The notes beneath the pieces are model-generated. The model did no database searches, was not told the origin of the DNA, and was given only the letters and a program-made list of their open reading frames with translations. From an uncultured Clostridia bacterium (GTDB taxonomy: Bacteria > Bacillota > Clostridia > TANB77 > CAG-508): a stretch of 34,598 nucleotides of DNA. The translations under genes were made by a program, and so were the position numbers. The stretch lies in assembly GCA_947624735.1 (NCBI GenBank), contig CANQLM010000004.1, positions 1-34,598 on the forward strand, in the 5' to 3' direction. Each line of letters begins with the position of its first letter. The stretch's first letter is position 1. Below, piece by piece: positions 23,675 to 32,236 of this stretch.

Positions 23675-25186
23675 TTATCTAATAGATATTTCAATTTTTG
23701 AATCATCATAATATATTATGTTATTTTCTATTTTATTTATTTTACAATCTCCAACAGAATCAACTATTTTATTTGTTTGTGTAGTATTTGCATCTATAAC
23801 ATATATGCCGTCATTTTTAACACCATATACAAATAAATTATCTGTTAAAGTATACATCCCACTTGAATTTTCTATTCTTATTTTAAAATCTTGATTTTCT
23901 TTATCTCTTGAATAAAATGTATATTCATTATAAGTATTATTATAATAAAACATATATTTACTACTCATAGACAAAGCTTCTTCTTGTGGAATTGAATACG
24001 GATTTCTCATATAAAAGTCATTGCTTGCTCTATTTAATTCATCTACGAATACTAAGTTATTATTTAACTCTATATACGTATTATTAGGTACTATTTTATC
24101 ATTTTTTACATCATCTATTGAAATCTCTTCTGTTATTTTTCCTTGATAATTATTATAAATAGTTATTCCACTATTAGTATATTGTCCGAAATTTATTTCA
24201 AATCCTCTCAATGGATATTTTATATTTATATAATTTTGTTCTTGAGTATAACTTGTATAATCTGGATATATTTCAGTTACTTGTTTTAAAAAATTATTAT
24301 AATCACCATCACTATTAAGTAAACTCATAATTTTTGCAAATTCTTGATTTTTTTCTTCATCATAATCATCTGCTCTATATATTGAAATTTCTTCATCTGA
24401 AAAGAATGCATATATATCTTCAAACTTATACCCTATTACTTTAACATCTGCTATACTTTTATAGTTAGGTTCTCCAAGTACATTAATAATTTCTTCTTGT
24501 GACATTCCAGTATTAATTCCCTGTAAAACTTCCTTCGTATAATTTTTAGTAAATATAATATTATAAATTTTATTGTTAATTGTTCTTACTTTATAGCCGT
24601 TATTCCAGTATATATCATAATTATCACAGCTTGATGTTTGTTGTCCTAAATTAGAACTTCTTCTAACCCAGTTATTATTAATGATATTTAATAGTTCATT
24701 TGAGACAATATTACTTACAGCTTTTTTATCTTCTATCTTATTATTTATTGTATATAAAGAAGATAGGTTATCAAAATAATGATCTATGTTATTAACTGTA
24801 TAATATGTATTTTTATTCTCATCAGATACTACCATAATATTTAAGTTTTTTTCTTCATCAATAACTCTATAATTTGCAAATTCCATTTTTGCAGAAATTA
24901 GATTTAAAATTTGTTCATAAAAAAGTTTAGCAGTATTTCCTTTTTCGTCTATCGGAGTCTTCGCAAATGATATGTATATATCTTTAGAAAATCCATCTTC
25001 ACTTGAGTTGTTCATTTTCTTATATTTGCAACCATAATATTCTACTATTTCTTTTATATTATTGAAATCTTGTATTGAATTATATGTTTTGTTTTTATTT
25101 TGAAAAAACGATACAACTACCCCTAATATTATTGCTAAAATTATAATTACTAATGAAATTATTATAATTTTTTTCTTTTTTTTCAT
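23675..25186 (-). CDS. Anchored extracellular protein of unknown function in the T4SS-like operon
   Basis: A 503-aa protein with a poly-Lys start and one membrane helix (about 7-27), then an exterior region. I do not recognise the whole. At about 215-265 it has GINTGMSQEEIINVLGEPN and later strands ending YAFFSDEEISIYRADD. That resembles the small SmpA/OmlA-like fold (GxSxxEVxxxLGxP), often a protein-interaction or assembly module. The last third (LVFVDELNRAS... ITYTLTDNLFVYGVKNDGIY...) looks beta-rich, with possible propeller-like DGIYVID strands. I choose the ATG at 25186 (AAAGGA 8 nt upstream) over the frame-open ATG at 25243, which lies inside the preceding gene. Its place between VirB6-like and hydrolase genes suggests a structural role. 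Confidence 0.5.
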   Translation of the reverse strand: MKKKKKIIIISLVIIILAIILGVVVSFFQNKNKTYNSIQDFNNIKEIVEYYGCKYKKMNNSSEDGFSKDIYISFAKTPIDEKGNTAKLFYEQILNLISAKMEFANYRVIDEEKNLNIMVVSDENKNTYYTVNNIDHYFDNLSSLYTINNKIEDKKAVSNIVSNELLNIINNNWVRRSSNLGQQTSSCDNYDIYWNNGYKVRTINNKIYNIIFTKNYTKEVLQGINTGMSQEEIINVLGEPNYKSIADVKVIGYKFEDIYAFFSDEEISIYRADDYDEEKNQEFAKIMSLLNSDGDYNNFLKQVTEIYPDYTSYTQEQNYINIKYPLRGFEINFGQYTNSGITIYNNYQGKITEEISIDDVKNDKIVPNNTYIELNNNLVFVDELNRASNDFYMRNPYSIPQEEALSMSSKYMFYYNNTYNEYTFYSRDKENQDFKIRIENSSGMYTLTDNLFVYGVKNDGIYVIDANTTQTNKIVDSVGDCKINKIENNIIYYDDSKIEISIR

Positions 25187-25202
25187 TATGAATTCCTTTA
25201 TT

Positions 25203-26360
25203 TTAAATTTTTGGTAACTTTTGTTCTGATATACCTTTTGCAAATTTAGGTTTTATATTTAACAATCTTCTAACTATTTTTTCACCATTTCCTAATGCTG
25301 CTAAAAACACAACACCTAAAAGAGGTACACTCTTTATTATTTCTCCTGCTGAAAATAAAAATACTATGTAAAGTCCTAAATGTATTGGTTGCAAAAATAT
25401 TTCCATCATATATTCTCTAAGCCAATTCTTAAAAGCTTGTGCTCTACCATCTCCAATTCTATCTATAGGATAGATTAAACAAACCAAAGGCGATATAACC
25501 ATATAAAATGCAATTCTTAAAACTCTGAACAAATACATAAAGAAAAATTTAAGTTCATAATATACAATCATAAAATATAGAATTGTACTAACTATAGTAT
25601 TTGCTGTGCCTTGTGCCTCTGAGATAGTTTTTGTGGAACTTTCTATTAAACTCTCTTCTATGCCTTTTCCACCAATATTTCCTATTGCATTTATCATAAA
25701 ATTTGTTATTATTTCTGAAACATTAATTAGTATTATAATAAAGTATTGTAGTAAAAATAATAATGCTATAGATTCAAGCCAAAATATAAGCATTTTTTTA
25801 TATTTTGCCTTTTTATCTGCTACAGTTGAAATTGCCATTCTAATTCCTATATAAATAGCAACAATAACTATTCCAATAGCTGCTATGTTTCTTAATGTAT
25901 AATACCATATAGCAACTTGCTCTTTTATAGTGTTCATTTCTTCATGAAATTTTACATCATCATCTAACATTCTAAAGAAATTAATATCAAATAATCCGTA
26001 TTCATTAGTTAAAAGTTTCTGTATTGTAAATACCTCTTTGGTATTTCCATATACTATTAAAGATAATATATTATTTGCAAAACCAGGTAGCATTGCTGCT
26101 ACTTGTCCTAACAAACTTGTAATTCCTTCTAGAAATGAAGGTTTAGTATTTACTTCTGCAACTCCTGTAGTTTCATCACCATAAGTCTGTACTGTACCTT
26201 CTCCCATAATAGAATTATAATTTTCTTGAGTTTGACCTTGTTGAATATCTACTATTGATTGACCATTGCTAGAGCTAGTACTACTTGCAAATACATTAGG
26301 ACTATATAAATTTAAAAATGTTAGTATGCTTAATAGTATTATTGCTATTGTTTTTTTCAT
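25203..26360 (-). CDS. VirB6/TrbL-like polytopic membrane protein, paralog 3 (short form)
   Basis: A 385-aa protein, essentially the common core without a long C-terminal tail. It has a signal-like N-terminus (1-26), a hydrophobic stretch (75-105), FTIQKLLTNEYGLFDINFF (111-129), IWYYTLRNIAAIGIVIVAIY, and GIRMAISTVADKKAKYKKML. ISPLVCLIYPIDRIGDGR plus AQAFKNWLREY and terminal helices to about 372 complete it. The three paralogs align along this whole stretch, with a conserved RN.A..(I/V)..Y.G.RM..ST.A..KAKYK loop. It directly follows the VirB4 gene, the usual position of virB6 in Gram-positive T4SS operons. SD AGGAGA before the ATG. Confidence 0.75.
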   Translation of the reverse strand: MKKTIAIILLSILTFLNLYSPNVFASSTSSSNGQSIVDIQQGQTQENYNSIMGEGTVQTYGDETTGVAEVNTKPSFLEGITSLLGQVAAMLPGFANNILSLIVYGNTKEVFTIQKLLTNEYGLFDINFFRMLDDDVKFHEEMNTIKEQVAIWYYTLRNIAAIGIVIVAIYIGIRMAISTVADKKAKYKKMLIFWLESIALLFLLQYFIIILINVSEIITNFMINAIGNIGGKGIEESLIESSTKTISEAQGTANTIVSTILYFMIVYYELKFFFMYLFRVLRIAFYMVISPLVCLIYPIDRIGDGRAQAFKNWLREYMMEIFLQPIHLGLYIVFLFSAGEIIKSVPLLGVVFLAALGNGEKIVRRLLNIKPKFAKGISEQKLPKI

Positions 26361-26370
26361 TAAATTTCTC

Positions 26371-28344
26371 CTACTCGTTTTGAGCTTGTCTAGAAGCTTG
26401 CTCTTTCATTTTATTAACATTTGTTTCTATAAATTCAAATTCCTTTTTCGTTGGTCTAATTTCAATAATTGCAGTTTGTTCTCCTACTTTAAACAATCCC
26501 TGTCCTCTACTACAAGTAGTTAAAAATGCTGCTTCACCTTCACTTAATTTAAATACTTCTTTTATATATTGTATTTCTGATTTATCTTGGGCTAAGAATA
26601 GTTTTGTATCTGATGATGTTAAAACTGCTTGTACTTCTGATTTTTCATAAAAGTCCTGAAATCTTTGTGAAACAACTGCTAGTGATACATTTCTTTTTCT
26701 AGCACGTCTAGCCATTTTGTTTAAGAAGTCTACTGCTTCTGGATATGGTAGTAGCATCCATGCTTCATCAACTAGCACTCTCTTCATTCCTGCTTTTGAT
26801 TTATCTTCACTATTCTTCTTAACATATTTTTCCCAAATCCAAGTAAGTAAGATTTGTTGTGCTAATGGCCTTGCAAATCTTTCCTCTAATTGTGATATAT
26901 CAAGATTAATAAATGATGTTCCTTCTAGCAAATCAAAAGTTGATTGTCCATCAAAGTATGAAAGTTGACCATTAAGTTCTCTTACATATTGTTTCATTAC
27001 TTTAACTAAGTAACTGTAATGTGTTCTATAATCTGGATTTTGATTTTGATTTGCGTTATTAATTAATCTATGATACCAAGAGCCTATTGTAGGCATCATC
27101 TTTTTCTTTCTTCCTAAATAATCATTTTGTACTAATCCTTTTTGATCTAGTGCATATAAGCTATTTACATCATTTGTAATTCCAAGACCTGCATATTCTT
27201 CTGATACCGATTCTGCTATTATTTGTTTTGTTACCTCGTTAACATCTTCAGATCTTGTACTTCCTCTTGCCATTGTAAGTAAAATTTGTGTAACATCTTC
27301 GACTTTATTTTCTACATTTAGAGCTACTCTTTCTCTTCCAGTAATTTCATCTTTTGTAATTTCTGGTTCTATATCAAATGGATTGATTACTGTATTTGAT
27401 GTAGGAGAAATTACAACATTTAATCCTCCTAAAGCATCTGCAACAACTCCATATTCACCCTCAGCATCTAGTGCCAATGTTTCAATTCCCATTAAGACTG
27501 CTGACCTTGCAATTAATGTTTTTATTGTAACACCTTTACCAGCTCCAGATTTACCAAATACAACCATATTATAGTTACTTAGTGTTGAGCTGAAGTTATC
27601 AAATAATATTGGAAGTCCAGTTTGTCTATTAAATCCAATTGGTATACCATTTTCATGTCCTACATCTGAATTAATAAATGGAAATACAGTTCCCATTGAC
27701 CTACGGTCAAATGTATGTTTCTTTCCTAATTTATCTTCTGCTAGTGGAAGATTAGATTTAAATGCATCTTCTTGCATAGCCCATGCTGTTTTTATACCTG
27801 TAAGAGTCTTTGACATTTCAGATGCTAAAAGTTCTGTTTGTCTATCTAGTTCTTCCATGCTGTATGTAAATAAAGTACATATTACTGATGCTTCATATAA
27901 TTTATCTAAACCACTTGCTATTGCATCTCTAAGTTCTTCTGCCTCTGCTCTTTTTTGTGCTAATGCACTTTCACGGTTTATATTTCCTCTATCTGCTGCA
28001 ACTATTCTCTCTGATTCTAGTTCATTAATTGTTCTATTTAATTCATTTTGCGATTTAGCTTCACTTATTGGATTTATAAATACTGATACATTTATATCTC
28101 CAAATGTATACATTCCTCTTAATAGTTCTGGAAAAGTACACATTCTTGGAAGAGATGAAATTGTAAATGTCCTTGCATATTTAGTATTATATGAAACTAT
28201 TTCCAAGTGATTAGTACTAGTTGCATCGATTCCTGATGGTGCTATTAAATCCTTAATATCCTTTTTGTTTTTGCTTAAAAATGATTCTTCTTGTTTTTTA
28301 TCATTTTCTGATAAATTGTTAATCTGCTCTATTTTATCTTTCAT
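26371..28344 (-). CDS. VirB4-family T4SS ATPase
   Basis: A 657-aa ATPase that powers assembly or export in type IV secretion. The N-terminal part (about 45-210) is the family's non-catalytic domain with charged helices. The RecA-like part begins with Walker A GKSGAGKG (264-271) in VVFGKSGAGKGVTIKTL. Walker B is RVLVDEAWMLL (about 522-532) and the sensor region VVSQRFQDF follows at about 558-566. The adjacent Arg-rich helix MARRARKR fits VirB4. The end RRPTKKEF-like segment matches TraC/VirB4 C-termini. It is shorter than typical Gram-positive VirB4/ConE proteins (about 800 aa). The gene before it encodes a VirB4 N-terminal-like membrane protein, which may make up the difference. No VirD4/TcpA-type coupling ATPase is nearby. 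Confidence 0.92.
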   Translation of the reverse strand: MKDKIEQINNLSENDKKQEESFLSKNKKDIKDLIAPSGIDATSTNHLEIVSYNTKYARTFTISSLPRMCTFPELLRGMYTFGDINVSVFINPISEAKSQNELNRTINELESERIVAADRGNINRESALAQKRAEAEELRDAIASGLDKLYEASVICTLFTYSMEELDRQTELLASEMSKTLTGIKTAWAMQEDAFKSNLPLAEDKLGKKHTFDRRSMGTVFPFINSDVGHENGIPIGFNRQTGLPILFDNFSSTLSNYNMVVFGKSGAGKGVTIKTLIARSAVLMGIETLALDAEGEYGVVADALGGLNVVISPTSNTVINPFDIEPEITKDEITGRERVALNVENKVEDVTQILLTMARGSTRSEDVNEVTKQIIAESVSEEYAGLGITNDVNSLYALDQKGLVQNDYLGRKKKMMPTIGSWYHRLINNANQNQNPDYRTHYSYLVKVMKQYVRELNGQLSYFDGQSTFDLLEGTSFINLDISQLEERFARPLAQQILLTWIWEKYVKKNSEDKSKAGMKRVLVDEAWMLLPYPEAVDFLNKMARRARKRNVSLAVVSQRFQDFYEKSEVQAVLTSSDTKLFLAQDKSEIQYIKEVFKLSEGEAAFLTTCSRGQGLFKVGEQTAIIEIRPTKKEFEFIETNVNKMKEQASRQAQNE

Positions 28345-28366
28345 TAATTATTTACCTCCTCATTTG

Positions 28367-29545
28367 TTAAACATTTTTCCTAATTACTCTTCTTGTTTTT
28401 GGCTTTTCATTAAGGACTTCGTCAACATTTGCTTCATTGATTTGTTTTTTAGTTTCTTGGTATAAATTTTGTCCTAATTCGTTTTTATACTCATCTACCA
28501 TTTCATTTGCTCTTTGCTTAACTCTTTTTTGCATTTCTTCTCTACTTATTTGGTCTGCCTTTAAAATACTTCTTGTAGCTAATTTAGAAGCATCTTGTTC
28601 AACCTGGTCTTCTATTCTTTGTTTCTTCTCTTCGAAGACATCTCTTGCAGTTGAGTATAATCTATTATATTCAGAATTTAGAGCATCTCTTAAAGTATAT
28701 TTTTCAGATGAATCTCTATTATAAGCTACATAAAGTAATTCTGCTAATTCCTCTGAATTAAGAACTTTTCCTGACACTTCGGCAGATGATAATGCTCTAA
28801 TTAATGTTTGTGCCCTTGTATATAATTCTGTAAAGGCAATATCATCTATTTCTTCTTTTGAGTAATTACTTGTGTCTCCATATTCTGAAGTATAATATGA
28901 AATTACAATAAATGTTTTTTGTTGTAAAATATTTTTACTTTCACTTATTCTTTGAGTATATTCTTCAATAGATTCTCCATATTCAAGAATATTCTCTTTC
29001 CTTCTCTTATCAAACATTAATCTTTCTACTGCTTCATTATTGCCTCTAGCTTTAGCCATTTCAATTTGTGAATTTATTTTTGAAATTTGATCATTTATAT
29101 TTTCTATTCTTTTTTCGTATTGATTTAATATATCATTCAAATTTAGTGTTCTAGTTTGAACATATAATTGAACTGGAAATCTTAAAGTATTTAAGAAATC
29201 AATAAATCCAGCTTCTACTGCATTTTTTTCATCAGCTGATAATAAATCATAATTTATTCCTTTGCATTGAATTACCATAACATATTGTTTTCTATTTTTT
29301 CTTGCAATCATATTGTCAGTTATTTCATCAAATTCCATAAATTTATATATTGAATTTATTGTCTTTCCTGTTCTAGTAATTAAATTTGGATTTTCTGCTT
29401 GAGATTTTATTTTTATCTCCTCTTTATTCTCAGTTGTTTTTTTATTTCTCATTTTAAAAATAAGTAATACTACCACTAATCCTAGCAATAATATTAATAC
29501 AAGAATTACAATTAAAATTAAATTTAACATTTGTATAGTTGTCAT
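28367..29545 (-). CDS. Membrane-anchored coiled-coil protein resembling the VirB4 N-terminal region
   Basis: A 392-aa protein with one N-terminal membrane helix (about 9-31). A beta-alpha domain follows (about 55-130) that reads like the opening of VirB4/TraC ATPases: FDEITDNMIARKNRKQYVMV, then LLSADEKNAVEAGFIDFLNTL and FPVQLYVQTRTL. A long coiled coil runs from about 130-215 and charged helices to the end. It has no Walker motifs. Its ATG overlaps the prgI-like stop (TAATG) and it precedes the VirB4 gene by 22 bases, so the three are coupled. It may be a separated regulatory or anchoring half of VirB4, or a distinct adaptor. The resemblance is by pattern, so confidence is moderate. Confidence 0.5.
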   Translation of the reverse strand: MTTIQMLNLILIVILVLILLLGLVVVLLIFKMRNKKTTENKEEIKIKSQAENPNLITRTGKTINSIYKFMEFDEITDNMIARKNRKQYVMVIQCKGINYDLLSADEKNAVEAGFIDFLNTLRFPVQLYVQTRTLNLNDILNQYEKRIENINDQISKINSQIEMAKARGNNEAVERLMFDKRRKENILEYGESIEEYTQRISESKNILQQKTFIVISYYTSEYGDTSNYSKEEIDDIAFTELYTRAQTLIRALSSAEVSGKVLNSEELAELLYVAYNRDSSEKYTLRDALNSEYNRLYSTARDVFEEKKQRIEDQVEQDASKLATRSILKADQISREEMQKRVKQRANEMVDEYKNELGQNLYQETKKQINEANVDEVLNEKPKTRRVIRKNV

Positions 29546-29970
29546 TATTTTACTTCCTCCTTCGTATTATCTTGGCTACCTTTATCGCCTTTTATTATAT
29601 TAAGTGGATTGTTATTTGTACTATAATCAGGTTCTACTCTTGGTGAAGAATAAGTATATACTTTTTTATTCTTTTTAAATCTAATGTAATTTGTTATTAC
29701 TTGGTCTATTGAATCTCCTCCTATATTTTTTGCTATTTTGTTATTTCCTGTTGTAGGAAATTTTATAGTTCCTACTCCATATCCTATTAATGCTAATGAT
29801 ACCATTATTACTAAACCTACTGTATTAAGTCCTAAAATATTTAATATAAAATAAAATATAAATCCAATAAACCCTCCTACTGCAGTATAAATTAAGGATT
29901 TTGTTGTAAAGATATATAATATTCTTCCTTCACCTTTTAGCTTATTGCTTGGAATATAATAACTACCCAT
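29545..29970 (-). CDS. PrgI/VirB3-family T4SS membrane protein
   Basis: A 141-aa protein. The N-terminal YYIPSNKLKGEGRILYIFT stretch and two membrane helices (about 28-50 and 53-75) match the PrgI family, the Gram-positive counterpart of VirB3, which partners VirB4 at the membrane. The rest is a short cytoplasmic tail (about 80-141) with ITNYIRFKKNKKVYTY, also typical. Position directly upstream of the VirB4 module is the usual one. SD AAGGAGG; the stop codon overlaps the next gene's start. Confidence 0.8.
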   Translation of the reverse strand: MGSYYIPSNKLKGEGRILYIFTTKSLIYTAVGGFIGFIFYFILNILGLNTVGLVIMVSLALIGYGVGTIKFPTTGNNKIAKNIGGDSIDQVITNYIRFKKNKKVYTYSSPRVEPDYSTNNNPLNIIKGDKGSQDNTKEEVK

Positions 29971-29999
29971 ATAGTCCTCCTTCGTTACTTAAATTGATT

Positions 30000-30728
30000 T
30001 TAACCAAATATATTATTCATAACATTTACTACTATCGAAAAGATACCAACTGCTCCATAAACTAACACAACTGCTATTACATAATAAATCAACTTTTCCT
30101 TCATCTGTGCTTTATCATTAGCACCTGCCATCATATATTTTACTCCCATAATTCCACCGACTGCCACTAATACTATTGTTGCAATGCCTACTAAAACTCG
30201 TCCAATCGGAATGAATGATTCAATAGCTTCATCTGTAGTTATTTGAGCTCCTGCACTACCTATTTTCAAAAAATCTGTTGCCTGTTTAAACCAATCTGAA
30301 AAACTTGTTATTCCTTTATTGTCTTGTGAATTATTTTGATTTGATTCATTTCCTGTTGTTTCTTTTTCCTTATTTTGTTTTTCTTTATAACTACTTATAT
30401 TAGTTAATGCATCAGAAATTTTATTTTTCAATGTTTTTGAAGTACTATTATCCTGATAAAGATATTGCATCGCATCTTCTAGGTCTTCACTTGTATATTT
30501 CGGTTGATTTCCTGTATTTATACTTTCTAATTTTTTTAAATAATTATCAATATATTTTTCCTTTTCCGTTGCACTTGCTGTTGTATCATAATTTAAAGCA
30601 AAATCAAGAAAATACTCATCTATTTCATAAACACTTAGTTCTCTTGCGTTAGAGATAGTTCCAATTGCTATTATGAGAATTGTTGTTATTAGTAATATCT
30701 TTATTATTATTGTCACTTTTGATTTCAT
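30000..30728 (-). CDS. Long pilin-like protein with VirB2/TrbC-type C-terminal domain (copy 2)
   Basis: A 242-aa protein: signal peptide (about 1-27) and an exterior helical region (about 30-100) with EKEKYIDNYLKKLESI and SEDLEDAMQYLYQD. A Gln/Asn/Glu linker follows (about 112-140). The C-terminal two-helix domain (about 175-240) is GRVLVGIATIVLVAVGGIMG, KYMMAGANDKAQMKEKLIYY, VIAVVLVYGAVGIFSIVVN. That C-terminal layout (helix, small basic K-rich loop, helix) is the VirB2/TrbC pilin fold. The same helical motif and linker occur in the 311-aa gene upstream. I use the ATG at 30728 because AGGGGG lies 6 nt before it; the frame is open to 30782 but that is promoter DNA. It is the first gene of the long operon. 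Confidence 0.65.
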   Translation of the reverse strand: MKSKVTIIIKILLITTILIIAIGTISNARELSVYEIDEYFLDFALNYDTTASATEKEKYIDNYLKKLESINTGNQPKYTSEDLEDAMQYLYQDNSTSKTLKNKISDALTNISSYKEKQNKEKETTGNESNQNNSQDNKGITSFSDWFKQATDFLKIGSAGAQITTDEAIESFIPIGRVLVGIATIVLVAVGGIMGVKYMMAGANDKAQMKEKLIYYVIAVVLVYGAVGIFSIVVNVMNNIFG

Positions 30729-30773
30729 AATTCCCCCTATTTGGGTTTTAATACCCCTTTTTATTATATTAAT

Positions 30774-30836
30774 ATTATACAATTTTAAGCCTTATATTTC
30801 AAGTATTTTATTAAAATTTAATATATTTGTAATACT
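30774..30836 (-). promoter_or_regulatory. Promoter module, copy A, in front of the long T4SS operon
   Basis: On the minus strand: -35 TTGAAA (30797-30802), 17-bp spacer, -10 TATAAT (30774-30779). The surrounding 63 bases, from the -10 back to AGTATTACAAA, match copy B at 32008-32070 with only scattered differences. Confidence 0.75.
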
Positions 30837-30990
30837 ATTTTTTCTAGTCTTTTCTAATTTTCAATATAACTAAAAAAAAGAAAACGTAACTAAGATTTTA
30901 TATGCTATAAATAGATTAGATTTTCTAATTTTCGCATAATTCTTCTCTACGCCATATCCATTGTCTTCGTCGGTAACTTTACTAGAATAT

Positions 30991-31029
30991 AAAAAACTAG
31001 CTAAAGACTGAATGTTTAGCTAGTTTTTT
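30991..31029 (-). terminator. Terminator after the 311-aa pilin-like gene
   Basis: AAAAAACTAGCTAAA (30991-31005), 9-nt loop, TTTAGCTAGTTTTTT (31015-31029): a perfect 15-bp stem just past the stop at 31032, with T run on the minus strand. It separates this gene from the next promoter. The 30837-30990 stretch before it holds no gene I can see. Confidence 0.85.
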
Positions 31030-31031
31030 CT

Positions 31032-31967
31032 CTATGAAAACAATGTACCCATTGCTATATTTCCTATAGTTTGAACTAATGCTCCTGCTGCAAATAATAT
31101 AAATGCTCCTATTGCTGCATTCACTAATTCTTTCTTTAATTCTGCTTTAGCCTCTGGTGCTTTATTCATAAATTGAACTCCTTTATATACAAGTACAATT
31201 ACTGCTGCTCCATAACATAAATATGAAACTATACCTAATATTTTTCCACCTATATCTGCATAAGTTCCATCTTGTTGTCCATATATATCATTTAACTTTC
31301 CAAAATCTATATTTATTTCACCATTATCTGATTGTACATTGTTTTGATTATTATTAATTTCATTTTTTGTGCTTGTTTCTGAACTTTGTAAATTACCATT
31401 ATAATTATCTAATCCACTAAGAAATGATAATAATTCTGAACCATATGTTCCATAAGATGAAACGTTTACACTAGATAGATTTTTTCTGTATTGTTCCACC
31501 AATTTTTTCTTCTCTTCTTGTGTTTTTATTCCATTTCTTTCCAAAAAATCCTGTATAATTTTTTCTTTATCTGCGTTACTTTTTGCGGAAGAATATTGAT
31601 TAACAATTTTATATAAATCATAACTATCAACTTTTTTATGTGGTAAATTATTGTTTCCATAATTTTGAACCGCATCATAAAATGTACTTATTTTATTTTT
31701 GTCGTCTGCATTTACACTATTATCTACTTTTAGAGCTTTTCTAGCATCTAAAATCATTTCTTCCATTTCTTCTATTGTTTTTAATTCTTGCATATCTAAG
31801 TATTGTTTTAAATATGAATCTTTTTCTTGTCCACTCGCATTATTCCAATCTTCAATTAGATAGAGTAATTTTGTATTTGAATCTATTTTTGCATATGAAA
31901 TTACTGTTGTAAAAAACAACAATAAAACGATAATAGTTAATATTTTCATTATATATATCTTTTTCAT
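31032..31967 (-). CDS. Long pilin-like protein with VirB2/TrbC-type C-terminal domain (copy 1)
   Basis: A 311-aa protein: signal peptide (about 1-26), then two helical repeats. Each has an E/K-rich helix followed by a T(I/Q)EE helix: GQEKDSYLKQYLDMQELKTI (about 48) and NADKEKIIQDFLERNGIKTQ (about 131). A Ser/Asn/Gln linker lies at about 195-225. The C-terminal domain (about 240-308) is LGIVSYLCYGAAVIVLVYKG, VQFMNKAPEAKAELKKELVN, AAIGAFILFAAGALVQTIGN. This domain is close to the short pilin 600 bases upstream (GIVQFICYAAAVILLVILGV KFMTASPDGKAEIKK). Having a pilin domain on a long exported stalk is unusual; it could be a minor pilin, a tip or a base anchor. SD AGGAGG, own promoter and terminator. 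Confidence 0.68.
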   Translation of the reverse strand: MKKIYIMKILTIIVLLLFFTTVISYAKIDSNTKLLYLIEDWNNASGQEKDSYLKQYLDMQELKTIEEMEEMILDARKALKVDNSVNADDKNKISTFYDAVQNYGNNNLPHKKVDSYDLYKIVNQYSSAKSNADKEKIIQDFLERNGIKTQEEKKKLVEQYRKNLSSVNVSSYGTYGSELLSFLSGLDNYNGNLQSSETSTKNEINNNQNNVQSDNGEINIDFGKLNDIYGQQDGTYADIGGKILGIVSYLCYGAAVIVLVYKGVQFMNKAPEAKAELKKELVNAAIGAFILFAAGALVQTIGNIAMGTLFS

Positions 31968-32007
31968 TTTTCCTCCTATTTGCTTGTACTAACTAATCTT
32001 TAATTAT

Positions 32008-32070
32008 ATTATACAATTTCAAACCTTATATTTCAAGCTATTAATCAAAATTTAATATGTTTGTAATACT
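32008..32070 (-). promoter_or_regulatory. Promoter module, copy B, in front of the 311-aa pilin-like gene
   Basis: On the minus strand: -35 TTGAAA (32031-32036), 17-bp spacer, -10 TATAAT (32008-32013). The 63-base unit matches copy A (30774-30836) in the spacer (TATAAGG.TT.AAATTG) and in the upstream AGTATTACAAA and ATTAAATTTT blocks. Confidence 0.75.
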
Positions 32071-32152
32071 TACTTTTAACCTTTTAAATTATTTTTACTC
32101 ATTCATTAAATTGTTAATTAATAAATAGCATAAATTTTCTAGCCAAAATAAA

Positions 32153-32217
32153 AAAGGAAAGTCCTAAAATTTAAAATATATTCAATATTGAATATATTTT
32201 AAATTGTACTTTCCTTT
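32153..32217 (-). terminator. Strong two-part terminator after the small pilin gene
   Basis: The inner perfect 19-bp stem AATTTAAAATATATTCAAT (32168-32186) meets its complement (32187-32205) with no loop bases to spare. The outer 10-bp stem AAAGGAAAGT/ACTTTCCTTT (32153-32162/32208-32217) closes it. A T-rich tail follows on the minus strand. It lies 20 bases past the pilin stop. Confidence 0.85.
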
Positions 32218-32236
32218 CGTTTTTCTTAAATTATAA

